Shown in pieces: positions 33,975 to 45,900 of a DNA stretch of 64,000 bases. The notes beneath the pieces are model-generated. The model had not been told where the DNA came from, ran no database searches, and saw only the letters and a list, made by a program, of their open reading frames with translations. Within the stretch, counting starts at the first letter, position 1, and every line of letters starts with the position of its first letter. Made by a program: the position numbers and the translations under genes. Source of the DNA: CAYLUN01 sp964386865 (lineage in GTDB: Bacteria > Verrucomicrobiota > Kiritimatiellia > RFP12 > UBA1067); assembly GCA_964386865.1 (NCBI GenBank), contig CAYLUN010000003.1:124001-188000 (forward strand). Direction: 5' to 3'.

Positions 33975-34409
33975 CTATTTTTTCACGCGTATGACCGTCG
34001 TTCCCGCCAGCTTGTCGTGCCAGCCCTGTTTCCGGCGGTCGATCAGGATCCAGAGCAGGCCCAGGCCCAGCGGCAGTGCCGCGAGATAGAGGCCGGCGTA
34101 GCGGAGCAGGAACTGGTACGGACGCGGGCGCAAGCCCGTGCGGGCGTCCACGATCTTGGCTGACACCGCCAGCTTGCCGGGCGTCGAGGAAACGACGAAC
34201 CAACTGAACAGGAGCAGGAGGTTTGGCAGCACGAACATGTTCAGGAAATCGACGGGGCCGCGCGCCGTGATCTCGCTCTGGAAATAGCCGCGCCCGTGAA
34301 TGGCGTACAGCACCGGAACCGTGATAAACATGAACAGCACGAGATCCAGAATAGCCGCCCAGACCCTCAGCCAGAAGCCCGCATAGGTGATGTCTTGCTT
34401 GTCGGACAT
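33975..34409 (-). CDS. RDD family membrane protein
   Basis: This 144-aa protein has three or four membrane segments. The N-terminus YAGFWLRVWAAILDLVLFMFITVPVLY holds the first R and D of the RDD pattern. SSTPGKLAVSAKIVDARTGLRPRPYQFLLRYAGLYLAALPLGLG carries the second helix pair, and RRKQGWHDKLAGTTVIRVKK ends it. The family is loosely tied to small-ion or solute movement and to membrane stress, with no fixed function. It lies 58 nt downstream of the small secreted gene's start, in the same direction, and could be cotranscribed with it. The start is read from homology; the Shine-Dalgarno is weak. Confidence 0.85.
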   Translation of the reverse strand: MSDKQDITYAGFWLRVWAAILDLVLFMFITVPVLYAIHGRGYFQSEITARGPVDFLNMFVLPNLLLLFSWFVVSSTPGKLAVSAKIVDARTGLRPRPYQFLLRYAGLYLAALPLGLGLLWILIDRRKQGWHDKLAGTTVIRVKK

Positions 34410-34564
34410 GTGCGCTCAAACCGCCTTTTCAGCGTCCGGCGCTCCCCGCGCGCCGATACGAACTCACGCATGCCGTTGAGAATAAACCCGCCCGCCCGTT
34501 CCCGCAAGCGTAAAGTGAGGTCAACGGGCGCAGGGCCGTTCTTTCTTGGGCGCGCTCACACGCG

Positions 34565-34588
34565 TAATCCTAACTCTAATCTCAACCT
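34565..34588. repeat. Hexamer tract A
   Basis: TAATCC-TAACTC-TAATCT-CAACCT, four degenerate hexamers, in the 34410-34841 gap. No gene is supported in this gap. Confidence 0.4.
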
Positions 34589-34656
34589 CCTCCCGCGCCG
34601 CTACCCGTCAAAACATCGCTGGCATGCCGAAGGGTACAGATGCCCGCCCACATCAA

Positions 34657-34686
34657 GACTACGATTATGAGCAAGATTGTGATTAT
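34657..34686. repeat. Hexamer tract B
   Basis: GACTAC-GATTAT-GAGCAA-GATTGT-GATTAT, five degenerate hexamers of the GATTAY kind, also in the non-coding gap. Confidence 0.4.
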
Positions 34687-34787
34687 GAAACACCGACGTT
34701 AGCAGAACTGCCTTGCAACGCGCGGCCCCCGGCGCCCCTCAGAAAAATGGCTTGTACGGCCCCTTGCGATCAGGTATACTTATTCAT

Positions 34788-34832
34788 TAAGTCGGATATT
34801 AAAATATCTATTAACAATAAGTCTGACATTAA
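34788..34832 (+). promoter_or_regulatory. AT-rich direct repeats and palindrome upstream of the FGE-like gene
   Basis: TAAGTCGGATATTAA (34788) and TAAGTCTGACATTAA (34818) are 15-nt direct repeats (13 of 15 identical) set exactly 30 nt apart, about three helical turns. GATATT-AA-AATATC (34795-34808) is a perfect palindrome within the first. They lie 10-54 nt before the ATG and suit a dimeric regulator or an AT-rich promoter. Confidence 0.5.
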
Positions 34833-34841
34833 GGAACTTTC

Positions 34842-37610
34842 ATGCGTAATGCTTTTTATAGATGGGTCTTGGTTGCTGCGGTGGCTGCCGCCGGTGTGTG
34901 TCGTGCGGCTTCGGGCGATTACTTGGTGGTTGATTTGTCGAGCGGCGTCTATGGACCTTATACCCTTGCTTACACCAACGCGGCTCCCGCCGGCGGCTGG
35001 ACCAACATCCTGTACGCGACCAGCAGGCTGGTCTTACGCAAGATACCGCGCGGGAGCTTTTTGATGGGCAGCCCGACGAATGAGGCGGGCCGGGCGACGG
35101 ACGGGACCGAAGACCAGCAGACGGTGGTGGTCTCGAATGACTATTACATCGGCATATTCGAGGTGACGGAGGGGCAGTACCGGCGAGTTCGGGGCACGTC
35201 TTGGCCAGACACGAGCCTTCCGGTTCGGGACGACCCCTCCCTTTCGTATTCCGAGTTCATCGACTACTTCCTGAACGCTTTCAATTCGCGGAACACGAAC
35301 AACCTCACCTTCGCGCTGCCGGGCGAGGAGCAGTGGGAGCGCGCCTGCCGGGCCGGATCGACGGAGGCTTACTGTTTCGGCTCCGACACGAACCAGCTGG
35401 TGAACTACGCGTGGTACTTGGTCTCGAGGTGGCAGCCCGTGGGGCAGAAGGCGCCGAACGCCTTCGGGCTTTACGACATGCACGGAAATGTCGCCGAGGC
35501 GAGTCGGCGGCGCGGCGAGTCGGGCGGCTGGATCTGCGGGGGATCCTATAATAAGGACGCGTACGGGTGCAGGTCCGCGATTCGCACGCTGATTGACGAA
35601 GGCTCCTCCCGCGACGGGTTTCGCCTTTGCCTCACCGTGCCGCTGGAGCTGTTCACGGTGACCGTGAGCAACGGGACGGCGGAGGCGGCGAGCGGCACCA
35701 ACGGCCAGGCCGTGGCGATTTGGGCCGACCCGCCGGCCTCGCTCAAGGTGTTCGACCGCTGGACCGGGGACACGCAGACCGTGGCGAGCGTGTTCGCGAC
35801 GAACACGACGCTCAGAATCGCGGGCTCGAATGTGACGGTGACGGCGACCTACCGGGACGCGCCGTTCACGCTGACGGTCGTCAACGGCAGCGGGGACGGG
35901 CAGTACCAGAGCGGGGATCCGGTCGCCGTCGTGGCGGACGCGCCCGCGCCGGGCCAGATGTTCAACTACTGGGGCGTGGTGCCGGGCGGGGTGGACCTGG
36001 GAGCGGGTTTTGTCGCGGGCAGCGCGTCGACGTGGATCACCATGCCGCCCACCCACGCCATTCTCACGGCCGTCTACACGAGCATCCCGACCTACACCTT
36101 GACGGTGAACGGCGGCACGGGCGGCGGCGCCTACACCAACGGGCACGTGGTGGCGATCGCGGCCGGCGCGCCTCCGGCGCATCACACCTTCCAATGGGCC
36201 GGCCAGACCGCGACGGTGGCGGACGTGACCGCGTGGGAGACCGTGCTCATCATGCCGCCCTCGAACGTGACCGTCAGCGCCACCTACCCGCCGGTGCAGT
36301 ATGCGCTGACGGTGCACGGCGGCCTGGGGAGCGGCAGCTACACCAACGGGCAGATCGTGACCGTGACCGCCACGAACTGGCCTTCGGCGTGGCACGCGTT
36401 CGACTTCTGGTCCGGCGACACCAACGCGCTGGCGGACGTTCACGCGGCAACCACCACCGTGACCGTCGCCGGCGCGGCCTCCCTGACGCCAGTCTACCGT
36501 CCGGTCGGGATGCCGGACAACACCTACATGGTCGTCGACCTGACGGCCGCGCAGCCCAGCCTGGCCGTGAGCTACCGGGACGACGTGCCCGCAGGGGGCT
36601 GGACAGGCGCCTACCAGACCAACAAGCTGGTGTTGCGCAAGATCGCGGCCGGGACTTTCCTGATGGGCAGCCCGACGAACGAGCCGGGCCGCTCGCTCGA
36701 GGAGGCGAGGCACAGCGTGACGCTGACGAAGGTGTTCTACCTGGGGCTGTTCGAACTGACGCAGGCCCAGTGGTACCGGGTGAAAGGTAGCTGGCCGAGC
36801 TTCGCCAGCAACGCGGTCGACCGCCTGGTGCGGCCGGTGGAGCGGGTGTCTTACGTGCAGGCCCGCGGCGCGACGAACAGCGCCAACTGGCCGTCGACCG
36901 CGGCCGTAGAGAGCGACTCCTTCATGGGGCAGCTCCGTGCGAAAACGGGCGACACGGCCTTCGACCTGCCGACTGAGGCGCAGTGGGAGTACGCCTGCCG
37001 CGCGGGCACGGCCGGAGCGTACGGCGGCACGGGGGTGCTGGACGCGATGGGGTGGTACGGCGCGAACAGCGCCGGGGTCACGCATGCGGTGGGGCAGCAG
37101 GCGGCCAACGCCTGGGGCCTGTACGATATGCATGGCAATGTGCACGAACTCTGTTTGGACTGGTACGCGGGCGACTACAGCACGACCAATCAATTCGATC
37201 CCAGGGGCGCGATCGGGAGCCTGTCGAACCGCCGCATCATGCGCGGGGGGGCGTACCCGCTGACGGCGGATCTTTGCCGCTCGGCGTACCGGGGCAACCT
37301 GTTGCCGACCAACACCTTCACATTTGCCGGCCTGCGTGTGGCGCGCACGGCGGAGGCGGCTTACCGGCTGACGGTGGTGGACGGCTTGGTCAACACCGGC
37401 GGGCTCTACTACGCCGGGACGCAGATCCCGGTCAGTCCGGTGCGAAAGGCGGGCTGGCGGACGTTCCTGCGCTGGGTGGCCGAGCCGGCGGGGGCTCAGC
37501 TCGGCGGGTTGTTCGACGCGGCGCAGGCCGACACCGTGGTGACCCAGCCGGCGTATGCGGTGACGCTCACGGCCCGTTACCAGACGCGGTGTGTGATAAT
37601 GGTCCGATGA
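34842..37610 (+). CDS. Secreted protein with two SUMF1/FGE-like domains around InlB-type repeats
   Basis: This is a 922-aa protein. Signal peptide MRNAFYRWVLVAAVAAAGVCRAA. Two units start alike (YLVVDLSSG...APAGGWTN, YMVVDLTAA...VPAGGWTG), each leading into a formylglycine-generating-enzyme-like domain (~62-267 and ~597-838: LRKIPRGSFLMGSPTNE, LPGEEQWERACRAG, GLYDMHGNV, CGGSYN; and LRKIAAGTFLMGSPTNE, LPTEAQWEYACRAG, GLYDMHGNVHELCLDW, MRGGAYP). Between them are four InlB-type repeats and a fifth ends the protein. Real FGEs need two Cys near GGSFLC..YC; only one equivalent (GCRSAIR, LCRSAYR) is visible in each, so sulfatase activation is unlikely. A C-type-lectin-like binding role is more plausible. 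Unlike the other giants it lacks the RFFR-type end. Confidence 0.8.
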   Translation: MRNAFYRWVLVAAVAAAGVCRAASGDYLVVDLSSGVYGPYTLAYTNAAPAGGWTNILYATSRLVLRKIPRGSFLMGSPTNEAGRATDGTEDQQTVVVSNDYYIGIFEVTEGQYRRVRGTSWPDTSLPVRDDPSLSYSEFIDYFLNAFNSRNTNNLTFALPGEEQWERACRAGSTEAYCFGSDTNQLVNYAWYLVSRWQPVGQKAPNAFGLYDMHGNVAEASRRRGESGGWICGGSYNKDAYGCRSAIRTLIDEGSSRDGFRLCLTVPLELFTVTVSNGTAEAASGTNGQAVAIWADPPASLKVFDRWTGDTQTVASVFATNTTLRIAGSNVTVTATYRDAPFTLTVVNGSGDGQYQSGDPVAVVADAPAPGQMFNYWGVVPGGVDLGAGFVAGSASTWITMPPTHAILTAVYTSIPTYTLTVNGGTGGGAYTNGHVVAIAAGAPPAHHTFQWAGQTATVADVTAWETVLIMPPSNVTVSATYPPVQYALTVHGGLGSGSYTNGQIVTVTATNWPSAWHAFDFWSGDTNALADVHAATTTVTVAGAASLTPVYRPVGMPDNTYMVVDLTAAQPSLAVSYRDDVPAGGWTGAYQTNKLVLRKIAAGTFLMGSPTNEPGRSLEEARHSVTLTKVFYLGLFELTQAQWYRVKGSWPSFASNAVDRLVRPVERVSYVQARGATNSANWPSTAAVESDSFMGQLRAKTGDTAFDLPTEAQWEYACRAGTAGAYGGTGVLDAMGWYGANSAGVTHAVGQQAANAWGLYDMHGNVHELCLDWYAGDYSTTNQFDPRGAIGSLSNRRIMRGGAYPLTADLCRSAYRGNLLPTNTFTFAGLRVARTAEAAYRLTVVDGLVNTGGLYYAGTQIPVSPVRKAGWRTFLRWVAEPAGAQLGGLFDAAQADTVVTQPAYAVTLTARYQTRCVIMVR

Positions 37611-37660
37611 GGCCGGCGCCCGCGCCGTCCAGCCGTTCTAATTATGCACCCCCCTAGGGA

Positions 37661-37726
37661 TCGAAATCGGCGCCGGTCTCGAAAGCGAAGAAGAGCGCCG
37701 GGATTCGAACCCGCTAGCGATTTCGA
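37661..37726. repeat. Inverted repeat enclosing a tRNA T-arm-like sequence
   Basis: TCGAAATCG (37661-37669) and CGATTTCGA (37718-37726) are perfect 9-bp arms. Inside, on the minus strand, is GGGTTCGAATCCC with CGG following, as in a tRNA T-arm. No D-arm or anticodon stem can be placed, so this is at most a tRNA 3'-end relic or an attachment-site remnant in the gap between two convergent genes. Confidence 0.4.
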
Positions 37727-37732
37727 CTGAAC

Positions 37733-39109
<1,377 letters not shown>

Positions 39110-39114
39110 AAGCG

Positions 39115-39149
39115 GGTTCACGGTTCGGGGTTTAGGGCTCAGGTTGCGG
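39115..39149. repeat. Heptamer tandem repeat before the FHA activator start
   Basis: Five consecutive units in perfect 7-nt register: GGTTCAC, GGTTCGG, GGTTTAG, GGCTCAG, GTTGCGG. They lie just upstream of the preferred ATG and inside the longer alternative reading frame. Confidence 0.75.
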
Positions 39150-39195
39150 GGGCATACGGGCCCGCGACAACCCATTTCCCTCATGAAGTGCGTCC

Positions 39196-39225
39196 AATAT
39201 AACGCATGCCTACGCCTGTAGGCAA
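39196..39225 (-). promoter_or_regulatory. Promoter with internal palindrome for the FHA activator
   Basis: Minus strand: -35 TTGCCT (39220-39225), 18-nt spacer, -10 TATATT (39196-39201). TGCCTAC-gcct-GTAGGCA (39207-39224) is a perfect inverted repeat covering the -35 and spacer, well placed for repression. The upstream ATG at 39184 is 11 nt past the -10. Confidence 0.5.
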
Positions 39226-39268
39226 TCCGAAAAATGTCGCGACCGGAACCGAATTTTGCAAAAACGCC

Positions 39269-39298
39269 TTGCCCGCATCATTTTGCCCGTGGTAAGAT
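39269..39298 (+). promoter_or_regulatory. Promoter for the lipoprotein and following giant
   Basis: TTGCCC (39269-39274), 18-nt spacer, TAAGAT (39293-39298). The leader to ATG 39364 would be about 60 nt. Confidence 0.4.
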
Positions 39299-39363
39299 AA
39301 CAGAATCACGGCACTGTGTGCCCTCACCTAGGTGCACATGGTAAGAAATGTCGTGGAGCGGGC

Positions 39364-39900
39364 ATGAAAGAGTGCGGAATGTTTGCTTTTTTGGGTCGTA
39401 AGCGCATGGGCTGCATACAGAATAAGATCGAACCGGCGATTTTCGCAGTCGCTTTGTCAATGGTTTTCGTTTGCTTGGTTGCAAGCGGCTGTAAGAAGAA
39501 AGTGAAGCCGACCGTCCCGGCCGCTCCGTTGGAGAGCGTGATCACGAACCGCATGAACGACCCGGCCTATCTGGACACGCTCAAGAAGAACCGCGACGAG
39601 CAGACGCGCGTCGCCAATGCTCGGGCCGGGGTATCGAAGCAGATCGAGGCCTGCAAGGCGCGCGTCAAGGCGAGTCTGCCGGAGCAAGCGGATGAGGCGG
39701 CTTTGAAGGCGGCGCTGGCGAAGGATCAGGAGTGGCAGGGGCTGGCCAAGCAGGCGGACGAGATGAAGGAGGAGGACCGGCAGACGGTGATGTCGGCCCG
39801 CGAGGCGGCCCGCAAGCGGATCGAGGCTGAGGCGCAGGCGGTCAAGGCCGTCAGCGAGGGTAAGGCGAAGGCTGTCGACAAAGCGCCCCCCGCGCCGTGA
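39364..39900 (+). CDS. Helical lipoprotein, unknown function
   Basis: This is a 178-aa protein. ATG 39364 (MKECGMFAF) has GGAG 5 nt upstream. After a basic stretch, AIFAVALSMVFVCLVASGC forms a lipoprotein signal with lipobox VASGC, followed by KKK. The mature part is nearly all charged helix: NDPAYLDTLKKNRDEQTRVANAR, KQIEACKARVKASLPEQADEAALKAALAKD and DEMKEEDRQTVMSAREAARKRIEAEAQ, probably a coiled coil. It ends in a Pro/Ala tail. It sits 65 nt before the 3581-aa giant and is likely transcribed with it, so it may help hold or export that protein. No known family is recognised. Confidence 0.75.
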   Translation: MKECGMFAFLGRKRMGCIQNKIEPAIFAVALSMVFVCLVASGCKKKVKPTVPAAPLESVITNRMNDPAYLDTLKKNRDEQTRVANARAGVSKQIEACKARVKASLPEQADEAALKAALAKDQEWQGLAKQADEMKEEDRQTVMSAREAARKRIEAEAQAVKAVSEGKAKAVDKAPPAP

Positions 39901-39965
39901 TTTGGGTTTGTAAATAAGGCTTGAACAGCAGGACAAGACAGGATTTCTGAAACCGGAGAATACGC

Positions 39966-42900
39966 ATGAAAGTGACAAGCATGAAGACCGTGATGAAAAG
40001 GCTGGCGTTCCCGCTTTTGCTCGGTGGGGTGTTGTGGTCTGGCGGCGCACGGGCCGACGATATCGTAAGCATCAAGTCTGATGTGGCAAACCATGAGTAC
40101 AACTCATCCGGCGAAACCATCGATTTCAAGATTACGCTCGCCGGTTACTTTGTGCTGACCAACGCCTTCGGCGGATCCGAGGCGCTCAAACCGGAAATCC
40201 GGATGGTCGTCAACGGTGACATCGCGTATGCGACGCTTTACTCGTTGAGCCAGTCTCTGTTGGGCGGGGCGTTTCCCCGAACAGACTGTATCTTCCGCTA
40301 TCGCGTCAAGCCCGGCGACATGGCGCAACCCCTCAAGATATACGGTTCTCCCACGATTCCGTATCAATTCTATTGGAATAGCTGGGCCATCCGCAGCGCC
40401 ACCAATCTGAACCTAGATGCTGTGTGGAAGTTCGACCCCACAAAGTCCCAGTCTGGTCTGGGCGAAGTCTACGACCTCACCCTCGCCAATGCGAACATCA
40501 CGATCCGCACCCTGTCTTTTGAAGACACGCATTCGCCGGCCTCTGTCGCGGCGACCGAGACGACCTCATGGCGGGTCACCAGCGTGAACCCGACCGAGTC
40601 GTCGGTCGTGAGCTTCTATGTGTGGACGCCGGGCACCAATATCGTGCAGATCGGGTCTGTTCCAAACCAGACGTGGCTTCTGGTGCAAATGCCGACAAAC
40701 ACCGTCTATAAGGACTTCACAATCAAGGGGTTGGCAGTTGGATCGACAACTATATACTTGCAACGACCGATCGACTACGCCAACAACTTTACCAGCATTG
40801 GCGTGACCAACTTCATCAAGAAGACGATTACGGTTACAACGCCCCCCGAGCCGACCGTGCGGGTCATCATGACCGACACCATGATGGACAACATCACGCT
40901 GCCGGAAACAACCAGCCTGAATACCGGTTCGTTTGAAATCCAGCTTTCCGAGGCGTTCTCGAACGACATGTGGGTGCGTATCGACTCCTCGCCCGTCGGG
41001 CAGAGCAACGTGACGTTCGCCTCGACGCCTTTCCTCGTGAAAGTTCCGAGCGGCTCGGACAGATCCTCTATCGCCAAGTTCAACGTGCCGGACGGAACCT
41101 CGCTAAGCGCGGGTGCTGGTATCGTGCTCACCCCCGTCGTCGTTTCGAATGCGGCCGCCATTGCCTATTACACCCGCCTGCGTGATGGCCGGGTCTACGT
41201 CCAGAACGTCAAGCCGGTCATCACTCAGCCGCTGGCGACCGACACGCCGACGGCCGTGCAGCACGCGTCCTACTCTTTCGCCTGGAACGTGTACGATGTC
41301 ACGCCCGACATGGCCAGCGGCATGACCCTCACCTGGATCTTCGGCGACGGCACGACCAATTACACGACTCACGGCTCCGTCGGCACCGTGCCGCACACTT
41401 ACACTACTACTGGCCCCAAGCTCGTCAAGGTTCGGGCGCGCGATAAGGACGGAACCGAGTCCGACGAGGTGCAGTTCACCGTCACCGTCACCCCGCCCGT
41501 CCCGCAGCCCCACGTGCGCCTGTCGCCGAACGTCACCGTTGCCGGCGAAACAGCGGCCGCCAACACCGCCTCGTTCAACGTCTACCTGTCGGAGCCTTAC
41601 TCGACCGCCGTGGACATCCGTCTGGTCACCGACCCGCTGGTTCAGAGCAACATCGTGTTCGCCAGCACCAACGTCTTCACCATCCCGTCCGGCCAGACCA
41701 ACGCGCCGATTCCGCGCGCGTACAGCCTGCGCGACGGCACGGACGCCAGCGCCAGCACCGGCATCAAGGTGACGCCGGTCGTCGTCAACGCGGCCTCGTC
41801 CTACTTCACCGAGATGCGCGAAGCCTATGTCTTCCTCACCAACATCATACCGGTTGTGACCTATCCGATCGCCGGAGACATCCTGGCGCCGGCCAACCCG
41901 CCCTATGACGCGGTTCCGATGGGCACGCCTTTCGTGTTCGATTACATCGTGCAGGACGTTCCCGCCGACCAGGCCTCCATGCGCGTGCGCTGGAGCTTTG
42001 GCGACGGCGCGACGGCCACCGTCACGGGCTCGGTGGGCTCGGTTTCCCACACCTATACCAGCCTCGGCAACAAGTACGTTTGGGTCGAGGCCGAGGACAA
42101 GGATGGCGGCGTCTCCATGCGCATCCAGTTCAAGGTTCTAGTGGTCGCGCCGCCGCCGGAGCCGACGGTCAGCATCCTGCCGCCGGCCGGGCCGCTGTCG
42201 GAGTCGATCGCGCCGCGCACCGGCGCCTTCACGGTCAAACTCTCAGAGGCCTTCACGAACGCCGTGACCGTCCAGCTGACGACCGCTCCGGTCAACAGCC
42301 TCGCCAACGGCTCAATCACCCTCGATCGGACCTCCATCACGTTCCCGATCGGCGAGACCGAAATCGTCGTCAAATTCAGCGCGGTCGACGGCACCGACCT
42401 GAGCTACGCGAACGGCTTCACCGTGACGCCGCGGGTCGTTTCCAGCCCCACGGCCGTCCTGCGCTACACGGGCGTCAGCCCGGCCATGGTGGAGATCATG
42501 AACGTCAACCCGGTGATCAACGACCCGGTGGCATCCGACACGACGCAGGGCCCCGTCTACCAAGTGGCGCAAGGCTCGCCGCAGATCTTCACCTGGGATG
42601 TCTCGGACGTGGCCAATGACCGGCTGAGCTCGCCCGCGCAGTATGCGATGTCGAACACCTGGTACTTCGGCGACAACAGCTCGGCCACCGTCTTCGGCGG
42701 CGCAGGCTCGATTTCCCACACGTACACCATCATCGGCGAAGTGCTCGTGCACTTCATCGCACGCGACAAGGACGGCGGCTTCAGCGAGGTGCGGTTCAAG
42801 ATCGAAGTGCTCCCGGCCAAGGCGGTCAACGTGACGCCGATCGGCCCCAACGTCGCCGACTACTACGGCATGCGCGCGGTCACAGGCTCCAGCCCTGACG

Positions 42901-45900
42901 GCGGCGGCGGCATCGGCTTCGGCATGGTGAACTCGCTGCAGGCTCAGGCCTGGGAGAACCGCCTCAACGTCTACTTCTTCCGCTATACACCGAGCGACGT
43001 TTCGGCCACGCTGGAGGCGAACCCCTACAAGACGCGCCTCGGCCTCAATTACTACCAGGTCACGAACTACTACAGCTCGGGCTTGTCTTATGTGGATCCC
43101 ACGCGCTACCTGCACGACAGCTTCTTCTTCGTGTGGATGGCGGGCGAAGAGCAGGGGATCGCGACCGCCAAGCTGGATCCCTCGAGCACGACCGCCGCCA
43201 CGACGGTCGCGTTGCCCACGTCGACCGACACGGGTGCCGGCACGGAGATCCGCGACGTGTCCGCCGTCTTCAGCCGCGAATACTATATTCAGGATAACGT
43301 GGGCGACATCAACGCCGACGGCATTCCGGACGACACGGTCAACTGGATTAGGGCGCAAATCACCGACGCCGGCGGCGGCACCGACACGGGCACGACGCCG
43401 ACTTGGCTGGACTCGCTGAACGGCTACAACGACGACTACGACAAGGTGGGCGGCACAGCGGTGGGCGACTTCCTGCCGATCAACCCGAACACGATGGGCG
43501 CGCGCGGCTCCTTTGACTTCCGCCCGATCGCGGATCCGAACACAACCCCCAACGGGCTGCCGGTTAACGCGTTCACGGCGATTCTGGAGGTGCGCGGCTA
43601 CCACAAGGGCCTGAACCGCTCGTATGGCTTGCCCGATTACGGCCCTGGCGAGACCATGGGCGACGAGCCGAGAACCAACCCGACGCTCGTCGACACCGAC
43701 GGCGACGGCCTGCCGGACGGCTGGGAATACTGGTTCTGGTACCAGGCGATGCTCAAGGGCATGACCGGTTCGTCCTACAACCCGGCGAACGTGGCGGTCG
43801 GCCTCCGCATCGACTCCTCCGCCATCGCCGTGCATCTAGACCCGCTGACCTACAACGCGGATGAAGACCTCGACAACGACGGCCTGCGTACCGTCGAGGA
43901 GCTGACGATCGGCACCAACCCGGTGAACTGGGACACCGACGGCGACGGCATGTGCGACGGCTACGAGATCTCAATGTCGCTCAACCCGACTGCCGCCGAT
44001 TATGACCCCGCCCTGAGCAACCCCGACGGCGACTACATGGCCTACGCCAGCGTGCCGCGTGAGCTCGTCACCGTGGTGCGCGGTGCGGTAACCAACACCT
44101 ATCTGACGGCCGTGAACACGACGCTGCAAGAAGAGGAAGAGGTTCCGGCTGAGTGGCGCGACCAGTTCACAACGGTCTATCACTACGGAGACGACGCCGC
44201 GCCTCTCGCGGTCGGACGTCGCGTGGCTGCGCTGGCGGCCAACACCTTCGTCACCCGGATCATTGAAACGAACGTCCTGGTTCTGCATTTCCAGGTGCTC
44301 AACGAGTTCGGCTTCGACCCACGCACGGCCTGGCAGGGGTCCATGAACTTCTCCAACAACCGCTTCCCGGGCTGGGTGGCCGGTGCGCCCAACACGCGGC
44401 CCTTCACGGCCTACGACGAGTATCTGCTGATCAAGTTCATGTCCGAAAACGCGATCAACGGCGCAGGCCCGACCATGGCGCCGAACGCGCTCACGTGGGG
44501 CTCCTACTCCACTCACCCGTTCACGCCCAACACGGACTACAACTATGTTACGGGCGAAACCGACGGCATGCCGGATGGCTGGGAGCTATATGTGGGCATC
44601 CAAGGCGGGCTGGACATGGCTGTGGCTGCGAACCGGACCATGATCATCTCGCCGTGGAACTGGCGCGACGGCACGGGCAACCGGTATCCGGCCGACGCGA
44701 CACCGCCGCGCGACGGGCTGATTAACCTGCGCGAGTTCGCCGGCACGGAGTCGTCCTTCGCGTACTCGAATCCGCTCCTCTACGGCGAGAGCAACGCGGT
44801 ACAAGTCGTGTCGATCGTACGCCCCGTGGCCGACGAGAGCTGGTTCAACAAGTTCTGGCCCACCAACCCGTGGGAACCGGACACCGACGGTGACGGCCTG
44901 AGCGACTCCGCGGAGCAGACCTTCATCTATGGGACGCAGACGGACAACCTGACGGCCCTCATCCAAGGAGGCGGCCTCAACCCGAACGCCATCGATACCG
45001 ACCTCGACGCGCTGCCGGACAAGTGGGAAAACGAGTTCGCCGGAACGGCTCCTGGCGGCGCCGGGCCCTTCAGCGGCATCGTCATCACCAACGGCATGGA
45101 CGGCACGGTTGTGGACTATGTCAACGATTGGGACGCCGACGGCCTGCGCAACTTCCAGGAGTACGCGGTTCAGGGCGTGCGTACCCTGCGTTACGATATC
45201 CCCGCTGACGGCACGGTGGGGCCGGTCACGGGTAATGACGGGCTGCCGATGGACGAGTCCTTCAGGACGTATATGCTCTACATCCCTGTGACGAACAGCT
45301 GGGATCTGTCGATGTTCCCGTGGGGCGATACGAACCCGCAGCTGTGGGTCATGCTGGCGGTGGGCAGCGCCAACCTCTATGTGTCGACCGATCCGCGGAA
45401 TCCGGACACCGACTTCGACAGCATGGACGACTACTACGAGATGTTCCACGGATTGAACCCGATTCTGGGCAACGATATTCGTGCTGACTACTTCGATGAC
45501 CGGATCGAGCGAGCCTATCTGGATAGAGGCATGCCGGTGATCAACGCCGAAGGAACGACGTTCTTCGGAAACGACTGGGGCTCCGATCTCCTCAAGCACT
45601 TCGTCTCCTATCCGTGGCTGACCGGCATGCCCGAGGCCGATCCTGACGCGGACGGACTGCTGAACCTGGAGGAGCAGCTGCTCAGCAACATGGCTGCGCC
45701 GGAGAACTACAACACCGACCCGACGCCGCTCTGGCTGACCGATGCCGGTAACCCGGAGAGCGTGGTCTTGCGCTGTTACCGGACCTACTACGTGGAGGAC
45801 TTCTTCGCTCCGCTGATGTACTTCTGGCCGTGGAACAGGCTGCCGTTGTACATGTACGGCTTTGAGATGAACGAGGGCTACGATACCGACAACGACGGCG

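Noticed and set aside
35034..37193. 719-codon minus-strand frame opposite the FGE-like gene
   Set aside because: The peptide is Arg/His/Gly-rich without domains, and the plus strand carries clear FGE and InlB motifs. GC-rich third positions keep the opposite frame open.
37690..37720. Complete tRNA gene
   Set aside because: Only a T-arm-like hairpin is present; no D-arm, anticodon stem or acceptor pairing can be drawn on either strand.
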